Shown: positions 56,270 through 64,000 of the stretch, piece after piece
Position numbering within the stretch: the stretch's first letter is position 1
How the letters are laid out: each line of letters begins with the position of its first letter
DNA from: Ailanthus altissimus
Lineage: Eukaryota > Streptophyta > Magnoliopsida > Sapindales > Simaroubaceae
Assembly (NCBI GenBank): GCA_946807835.1
Contig: OX327702.1
Location: 5,394,001 to 5,458,000, forward strand
Reading direction: 5' to 3'
DNA: 64,000 nt
Notes under the pieces: model-generated
What the model saw: the letters and a program-made list of their open reading frames with translations, nothing else
What the model was told of the DNA's origin: nothing
The model's database searches: none
Made by a program: the position numbers and the translations under genes

Positions 56270-59200
56270 AGAAACCAACTTGGGCTTTTCTTGGAACGTG
56301 CTCTTAATTTTTTTTTAATATAAAATATTGTTTTGTCCATATAAGATCTCAACTGCTGTATCTACAAATTGAATTATGAATACAGAAAGAGGCTGGCTCT
56401 TAACATATTTGACTCAAGTTGCGTGATAACCTAGTTGATGGAAAACGGGATTACGATAAGGATTAATATTCGACGGGCCATTAATGCGGTAGCAGAACCT
56501 TCATTATCTAGCGGTTTAAGTTTGGCCATCAAAGTACACATAAATTAAGCACCAAAGTCATGGAATATTGTTCTTCAAACAAAAAATAAAAAAGAGGGGG
56601 AGGGGGGTTGGTTTTGTTTGAATTTGAAAATGACGCAAATGCTTATGATCTTCATGTCCTAATATTCTTTTTTCAACTAATTTCTTGTTTTAATTTTCCT
56701 ACAACAGCGGTATTGGAATAAATGTTGAGATAATACAATTCTCTCTTTTGCTAATCTCTAAAGAAATCCAATTATAAGTACTTGGTCTTCAATTTTTAGG
56801 TTGAATGAAGAAAATTTGGCCACGTTAACTGGGTTGTAGGCTTGAAGGAAAAAAGAGAGACATATAAGCTCCTCAGTGTCTCTAATTACAATTCAAGCAA
56901 TCACCACTTTAGAAATCAATTTAGTTAACCCATTATTATGGGAAAAAAATATTGTCAATGATCAAAAGTTGTAACCACGCATGTACTCGTGTTGCGATTG
57001 GATGTCAATGGCAGATGGAGACAATTAAATTTTTAATTATGACAATTTGAGTCCTGAAGCTTTAATTTTTTATGATTTTTTTAAAAATAAAATAGGGTAT
57101 ATTATTCCATGATTTCATTTACTAACGAAAATCATAATTAAAGTAAAAACTAAAATTAATAATTAATTGTTGATAATTATGTTTGTTTGGAAATTGTCAA
57201 CACAAGTTATTAATATGTTGTGTTTCATACTACATATGTGTTCATCATTCTTCTTCAATAATTTGGACATTGTCAAATGAAAATTTTCTAATACAACCTG
57301 TGATTCCTTAAGCTAGCTAGCTGGGCAGGATGAACCAAATGGCACCTTGAAAAATAAAAAAAGATTAGCATATTAATTTCATTCTTAATTAGTTGATAAT
57401 GATTGCCTCTGTATGTCACTATATATTTGGTATAATTATTTTCAATTAATCATTCCATATATTTAGATGAAAATATTGTTGAAACCCATACTTCAATTAA
57501 ACAATCTTAATTGATTTAAATGTTTGATCAAAACTAAAATTGCACTTTCTTATCATCCATAATTCATAATTAAATGAATGTTTTTAAGGTATAAGAGTGA
57601 AACATTTGCCGATTAATCCTATCATAGTAAATTTTCACTTTCTTGAAAATGAACCCCATTGCATGATTTCATCCTATAATCATAAATGTATGAAGTTAAT
57701 TAAATTAATTTAACTTAGCTTAATGAAGATCTATGAGTTGCAATTAGTAGTGGTATTTTATGTTGCTTCAAAGTTGGGTCTAATTTAACTTATCTATATT
57801 TCAGATTGATGATAATATTGAGTTAGTTAATTATTATTAATCTTTCCCTCCAATTCCAAATCATCTTTTTCTTACACAATTAATGGAAGTTTTTGACAGA
57901 ACAGATAGGATACAGCTAATTTCATTTACCTAGTCAATGAAACAGATTTTTCTTCATTTCTTTTTCAAAGAAAAATTCACTTGCATAGTAATTACTCATT
58001 AATCTCAAACCTTTGAAAAATCAACAAGGTAATGAGCATATTAATCTAATTGCTTAGGTAAATATGTGTCAAATAAGCTAATTTACTCAGTTCCTTTTGA
58101 ATCTTTTTTCCAGTTCAGAAATTTTCCAAGGTAGAAAAAAAAATTTCTTTACATACCCAATACCAGAGAAAAGTCAACTTCAAATTTATCAATACTTTTA
58201 TTTAATAGTCTTAGAAGAGAAGAGAAAGAAAGACTTTAGAGCTGGCGTGGCAATTTATTAAGATATATATGAAAACCCATTATACTTTATAATCCAAGCT
58301 GTGCCGTGAGAAATTCAAACAATCACAAACCCTAATCGGCTTTTGACCAATTATAATGTGAAATTAAAAAATTAAAAAAAAAACCATCACAACAATATTG
58401 CTTTTGATGAAAGCATTTGGAAATCATATATGTCATAACGTTATTTTACTGACTGATAATGTCTTAATCGAAGTTGTTATTGTTGTCCAAACATCTCTTA
58501 ATCTATTGCAATTATCTTTTTTTTTTCTATTTACAGCAGAATGTTGATTTTATAAGATTAAGAGAAAACGTTTTGGAGTTGTCTTGTTCGTTATGTGTTA
58601 GGCAGATTCTGACTAAAAATATATTTTATATTTCTTAAAAATTTCCCCAAGATAGATGAGAGTTGGTCACTTGCCTTGGCTTCTAAGACTGCTCATCGAA
58701 TGTGTGTACCGAGTCAAAAATCTTTCTTAATTTCTCCCATTTTGCTTCAATGGATTTGTCCTTCGCGTGACATATGTAAAGTTGCTTCGTTTAAGCTATA
58801 TTCTGTTGAGTCTATTTTGAGCTCATCAACATCCTATTCAAAATTAAGATTATTATTTTTACTATAATGAAATATTAAGAATGTAAATTATTTTCAAAAC
58901 TTATCACCCAAATAGCAGTAGAGAGATGGGTATCTCACTCCCCTTTGAATCCTGTTATTATAAAGGTAGAACTTCTCTTAAATAAAGAATTAAATTAAAA
59001 TTATCTTATTTAGTTTACCACTCAATTCAAAATTTTAAATTAATAAATGAATGTTCAATATTAAAGTTTCTCTCATATAAAATGTGAATATGAATAGTCT
59101 TCAACCTGAACAATAGTGAATTTTCTGTCTCATATAGATCAAAAAATTAAGAAATTAATTGAAAATTAAGACATTGATTTTAATATTATATTAATTTATT

Positions 59201-62200
59201 ACTCAACTTAAAATTTTAAGTTGATAAGTGAAGGCTTAATATTAATATTAAAAATAAATTTTTAACAATCTTAAAATTGAACGTAGAGTTATGAATTGTG
59301 CAACAAGAGAATATTATAACAAAGTAGGGTTAATTTGAACAAAGGTCTATGTTAGAAATTAATATATCTTAGAGACAAACGATTTTTAAGATATGCAATG
59401 AAGATATTATCTCAACTATGAAAGGAATCATTGACGGGCAGCTTAAGCCTCAAAATGATGATGAAAAACGGGAACTAAAACAGGTAAAAATTGGTCAGCA
59501 GCTAGTTACCGTGGGCAGATGTTGACCTTTTTTTAATTTAACGGATCATATCATATGCTGAAATAAGCATCATTCTAGAATAATATGAAGCCACCAAGAA
59601 TTGGTAAACAAACTGAAGTTATTGTGGGCGTAAAGGGTATCACCTAACAATTTAGTTATCACATCAGATGTTAATTAATGCAATATTTTAACCTAAGTAT
59701 CAAAGAAAGACTGAGCTATAAAACAATAAAGAAACATCATCCCATTTCGTCATCTAGGAGAATAACAAAGTTTAGCTTTCTATCAAAGCCAAAACCAACA
59801 CTAATAACGACATCTTAATATATTTCTTTTTGGTTCATTAATTAGTTGGGAATTAGATACTTTACAGTGATTTTAAGTTCCAGATTAATTATTTGAATCT
59901 TGAATATTCACGGTACCAAAATACAACAAACTTCAATCATTTTTAAAGAGAAAAACACACGTACACACAAATGAAAGTAAAATAAGTAATTCTTGTACAA
60001 GTTTACTTTAGTAAAATAATTTAATAAGTACATTTTCTCATTACTCATCTTTAATGAAAGGTGTTCGATTCTCACCCTTATATAAAAAGCAAAGGGATCC
60101 AATATATGAGTGCATGTAGTGATCTTATAATCTTGAGTTCCGATTCTTAGTTCCCTGTATAAAAACAAAGATCTTTGAATTTTTTGACTGCTATACGTAG
60201 TGATCTTATCTTGACTTGTTAATGATGTTACTATATATCTTATTTTTGTAATGACATTTATATTCATAAATTTTTTTTTAAAGAAATGAATAATCATTTA
60301 ACGAACTTTAAGCAAATATAAGAGAATTTGAGAAATGATACCATAACCCTAATATAAATAAGGAGTCGTATTTATAATAGAAGAAAATTTGTATGTTTAA
60401 TATGTAAATTTAAATTATTCAAAATAATCTATTGAATACTATTATCTACCGTATAGTGAATAACTTGATACGTATTATAATTTTATAGTATCTATAGAAT
60501 AATGTTGAAGATGTGAATTAATTAGACATCACTTTGAATTGTATTATTCACTATTATAACGTGGATAATATTACTTATTAAATTATTTTTTTTAAGTAAT
60601 AATAATATATAATTTTGTATATTTAAACGTGTGAATGTTGAAAGTGGAAAAAAAAATCGTGTGGATATACATATTTAAGAGTTTCTATATACATATTTAA
60701 GAGAAAATCAATGAACTGTTGTATTCATGTCGTTCTTTAGATTTTCAACATCAAAATTTTTTACTTGTATTCTAAAGGGACGTTGATGTTAATATATAGA
60801 TTATAATTGTTCTCTTTGGCAATTGCGTGTTACCACGAGAGATTGTGATAGAAAATCATGAGAAATGACATATTGTTTATCAGTTTTTCACTTAATTTTG
60901 TCTTTATCTCATTTATGAATCATTGGGGCAACAAAACAAGACGTGGAGTTATTTGATACGTATAAATATTCCACACACGCTAACTTCTGTGAGGCCTTGT
61001 TTGATTTTTGTCTTCGCCGCCTTTGTTGTGAATAGATTAAAAGTTATTACTTATCAGCCTCCTTAGATTAAATTTAACTTCATAGACCTAATAATTGGTA
61101 GAGAAACCTCATCTTGGTCATACTTGTTCATTTCTTGCGTGTAAAATTCAAAGTTTTGACATCCCGTTCGAATAAGTTAAGTTGGACATCTTTTTGAATA
61201 GCATATCAAATATTTTTATCTTAAATAATATATTAATTAATTATTAGATAATATAATAGTATAATAAATTAATTTTAAAATTATATCATTTAAAATATAA
61301 AAAAATTAAAATACTATCTAAGAAGTGTAATATTATTCTATCGATTATCAATTATTAGTTATCACCTTAGAATAAAAGAAAATATTTAAAAATAGTAACT
61401 TTTAAAATGTTATAAACTTTTATAATAAAAAATTATTTAGCAAATTTTTATTAATCAAGAAGATAATGAATAAATAAAATTACCCTTATAAATAATATAA
61501 TTCAAAAAATATCTGTAATTTAAGTCACAAAATCAATAAAAAATTTTGTTATTGTTTAAATATATTTTTAAAAAAATACTCATTAAATTAAGAATAAGTA
61601 ATTTTGTACATCAATATAAAAATATTATGAAAATAATAAAAAATAATAAAAATAAAAATAAAAATAACAAATAAAGATAAAATTTCTCGAAAGGTCCCAA
61701 CTTGTACATTGTCTTGCACGCAAGGTGCGGGAAGGAGTCTCACACAATTCTTTTCATGTGAGGAGTGGGGAGAGTTGGGCGCGAGGCCCCATTGACCTCA
61801 GCCTTTTTCTTCAATTTTTTTTTACTGAATTTTATATTTTTTTGTAATATTTAGTCAATTTTTTTAATTTTTATCCTATTTCATTCTAAAATGCCTTATC
61901 ATTTTAAGTGGGTGTATTAGGAATCACCGGAGGCCTAACCCAAATGGCCGTTGATGAACTCGGGTTAGCCTTTGTTGAGTTTGGGCCAGCCCACGTTGCC
62001 GCTCACCGATTATAGAGTTTTCCCGCCAGCCACTCTTGTAATTGAAGTCAACTCTGTTCACCCTGACAATTCACCAACATCATTGTCCCATCTTCTCACC
62101 AAAACGCCTTTTTGTTAATTAGATGAAGAGTGAAATTACCCATTTAACCTTTTCTTTTATATTCTTTTCGCTGCACTTTGTTTTATTTTTACTAAAAAGG

Positions 62201-62749
62201 AAACAATTCACAAACAAAATACATGTTCAGCGTACAAGTTAATGTGATATTAGTTCACAATAAATTTTTTTATTAACTTTTATATTTTATTCAACCAACC
62301 ATTAAATATTGAATAAATTTTATACAAAAAAAATTATATATAATAATACTCATTAGAAGTAACTCCATTAACAAACCTGTGAGAGATCAAATAAGAACTT
62401 TAAAAATTTTGGTTCGAGTCCTTTATTTACATGAACTTAATAAATTGTAATAACACACCAATAAGACCGCATTGTAGTGGGAGGCCTTGACAATAGGTTA
62501 TTAAGTTAATATTTTAAAAATTTTATTAAAGTGATAGTCGAATTTTGCCTTATTAGAATAATTAAGCACCGTCGTTAAAGGTTTTCCGTCACCAATATAT
62601 ATATATATTACTCTTTATTAAGTAATTTTTTTGGCCAATCCTTTTTTTAATTTATGTCAATACTTAAAATTTTATATAAAATAAAATTAATAAATGAAAT
62701 ATAAATATGATCATAAAAACATTCTAAAAAAGGTAAATTTGATAATCAT
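56270..62749. other. AT-rich intergenic DNA upstream of the laccase
   Basis: No gene recognised on either strand. Short ORFs at 58676-58867 and 59908-60297 have no recognisable domain. Noted: a G-rich tract at about 56594-56608, a GC-richer patch at 61710-62060 without a coding signal, and B-box-like strings (GTTCGATTC near 60064, GGTTCGAGTCC near 62411) that could be SINE or tRNA relics. Confidence 0.5.
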
Positions 62750-63194
62750 ATTGGGATGTACAAGAGAATTAATAATTGAAAGAGAACAATAAAGGTAAAA
62801 CAGGTAATAAAGGAGCCCTCAAAACGGTTGTCTTATTAATCGAATTAGCTCCCTTTATACCAAATTAACAGTTAAAAGTGAAGTTCACTTGCTTAACTTT
62901 CAATGTAAAAGGGATAGTTTAGTAATTTAATTTAAAGAGAGTTTCAAAAATTTTGTATATATTTTTGAGTGATTTAAGAGAATTTAGTACATTAGACTTT
63001 TAGATTGTAAGACTAAAATACTACAATACTTGTATTCTCTATTTTTAATAGTAAAAGATTCTTCTATCTTCTCCCGTGGACGTAGGCTAAAAGCCGAACC
63101 ACGTAAACTCTTATGTTTTGTCTTATTTTTATTTTTATTATTTTTTTAATTTAGTTTTAACTGCGACCTTGCATCACCCATCAATATCCTAACA
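62750..63194 (+). repeat. 5' LTR of a second copia element (left edge approximate)
   Basis: The right end is fixed by ...ATCCTAACA followed by one base and a tRNA-iMet primer site. The U5-like part contains CTCCCGTGGACGTAGG and CCGAACCACGTAAA, common in plant copia (Tnt1/Tork-like) LTRs. The left end was not resolved: no TGTTAGGA start was found. Confidence 0.6.
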
Positions 63195-63195
63195 G

Positions 63196-63207
63196 TGGTA
63201 TCAAAGC
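63196..63207 (+). other. copia primer-binding site
   Basis: TGGTATCAAAGC, complementary to the initiator Met tRNA 3' end with one difference from TGGTATCAGAGC. Confidence 0.9.
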
Positions 63208-63360
63208 TTCTAATTAAAGGTTGTCACTATTTTTATATATAGTCACTATTCACTTATACAATTACTATTTACGTATACGGGTACTGTCATACGTATAATT
63301 ACTATTTATGTAAAACAGTGGGAGCCAATCTTAGTAAAAAGCAGTCCGTGGTGAAAAGCA

Positions 63361-64000
63361 ATGGTGGCAAAATACGAAGTTGAGAAGTTCAATAAAGGTA
63401 AATTTTTATTGTGGAAAATGAAAATAAATGCGATTTTAAAGAAAAACAAGTGCTTAAAAGTAATTAATGAAAGACTCACTGGTATCACTGATAATATCAA
63501 GTGGAATGAGATTGACAGTAATGCAGTTGCTGATCTGCATCTAACAATTGTTGATAATATGTTATCCAATGTGGCGGAAAAGAAGACAGTAAAAGAGATC
63601 TGAGATACTCTCATAAAATTATATGATGTCAAATCTCTGCACACAAGATCTTCTTAAAAATGAGATTGTACGCCCTTTAAATGGCAGAATTCACTTCAAT
63701 GACAGAGCATATCAACACATTAAATACTATATTTTTCCAACTCACTTCCTCGGGGCATAAAATTAAGGCAGGTGAATGTGCGGAGATTTTACTTCAAAGC
63801 ATATCTGATTCATATGATCAACTAATCATCAACTTGACAAATAACATCCTAACGGACTTCTTAGTCTTTGATGATGTTATAGTTGCTGTACTGGGAGAAG
63901 AACGAAGACGAAAAAATAAAGAAGACAAATAGGAATGTTCACAACAAGTAGAAGCTTTGACAATGATGAGAGGTAGATCAACAGAACGTGGCCCCAGTGG
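63361..64000 (+). pseudogene. copia gag (UBN2-type), interrupted; continues past the window
   Basis: ATG 63361 opens KYEVEKFNKGKFLLWKMKIN, DNIKWNEIDSNAVADLHLTI and AEKKTVKEI, then a TGA (63601) where Trp is expected, then D-T-L-I-K-L-Y-D-V-K-S-L-H, a frameshift, and MAEFTSMTEHINTLNTIFFQ, LLQSISDSYDQLIINL, FDDVIVAVLGEERRRKNKED (63681-63932). After the stop at 63930, another frame gives QQVEALTMMRGRSTERG. The capsid domain of a Tork-like copia gag, with at least one nonsense and two frameshift changes. Confidence 0.88.

Noticed and set aside
60040..60200. tRNA or SINE with a B-box-like GTTCGATTC
   Set aside because: No A box at the right distance, no cloverleaf and no defined ends; the same applies to the GGTTCGAGTCC string near 62411.
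58676..60297. ORFs at 58676-58867 and 59908-60297
   Set aside because: No domain, no codon-usage signal and AT-rich context; length within chance.

Overview
The window is AT-rich nuclear DNA of a flowering plant, most likely a woody eudicot. The evidence is a six-exon secreted laccase with GT-AG introns and several plant-specific retrotransposon lineages (Tat- and Athila-type Ty3/gypsy, Ty1/copia, plant L1). No species-specific marker was seen, so the genus is not named. There is one clearly intact host gene: the laccase on the minus strand at 53028-56104. Its six exons join to an unbroken 561-codon frame with all copper-binding motifs.

Layout. 1-2305: the end of an element and a roughly 2.2 kb LTR in plus orientation. 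2455-3520: a decayed coiled-coil-like coding stretch with an internal tandem duplication. 4850-6610: a probable non-autonomous hAT-like element. 8010-8757: a 42-bp minisatellite. 9.4-9.8 kb: sequence that matches the region downstream of the laccase. 9806-49800: one nested block of transposable elements. 50.4-52.1 kb: a partial laccase duplication carrying a MITE, plus flank copies. 53.0-56.3 kb: the laccase. 56.3-62.7 kb: AT-rich intergenic DNA. 62.75-64 kb: the 5' end of a second copia element in plus orientation that runs off the window.

The 40 kb block resolves into layers. The outermost is a plant L1 (LINE) on the minus strand. Its five separated pieces (47712-49800, 38997-41250, 36887-37239, 35611-35953, 9806-9998) add up to about 5.2 kb and run in the right order: ORF1, endonuclease, RT, zf-RVT, RNase H, A-rich tail. 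A Tat-like gypsy element (9999-35610) interrupts the L1 RNase H domain. Inside the Tat element lie a complete Athila-like element (15423-27351, target duplication AGCCT) and an LTR with another LTR of the same family inserted in it (29231-33236 around 30345-32383). A complete copia element (41251-47706, target duplication GACTC) sits in the L1 between endonuclease and RT, and it carries a solo gypsy LTR (44164-45536, target duplication CTCCT). All the retroelement coding regions are broken.

The most notable content is cargo. The Athila-like element carries, between integrase and 3' LTR, an intronless cytokinin-activating LOG-like gene with its own TATA-like motif, now a pseudogene, next to unrecognised ORF pieces. 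The Tat element carries an antisense ORF with a plant-mobile-domain-like segment and a 5' intron. The laccase has a degraded partial copy just downstream, and repeats flanking the nested block suggest that the block lies within a locally duplicated laccase neighbourhood.
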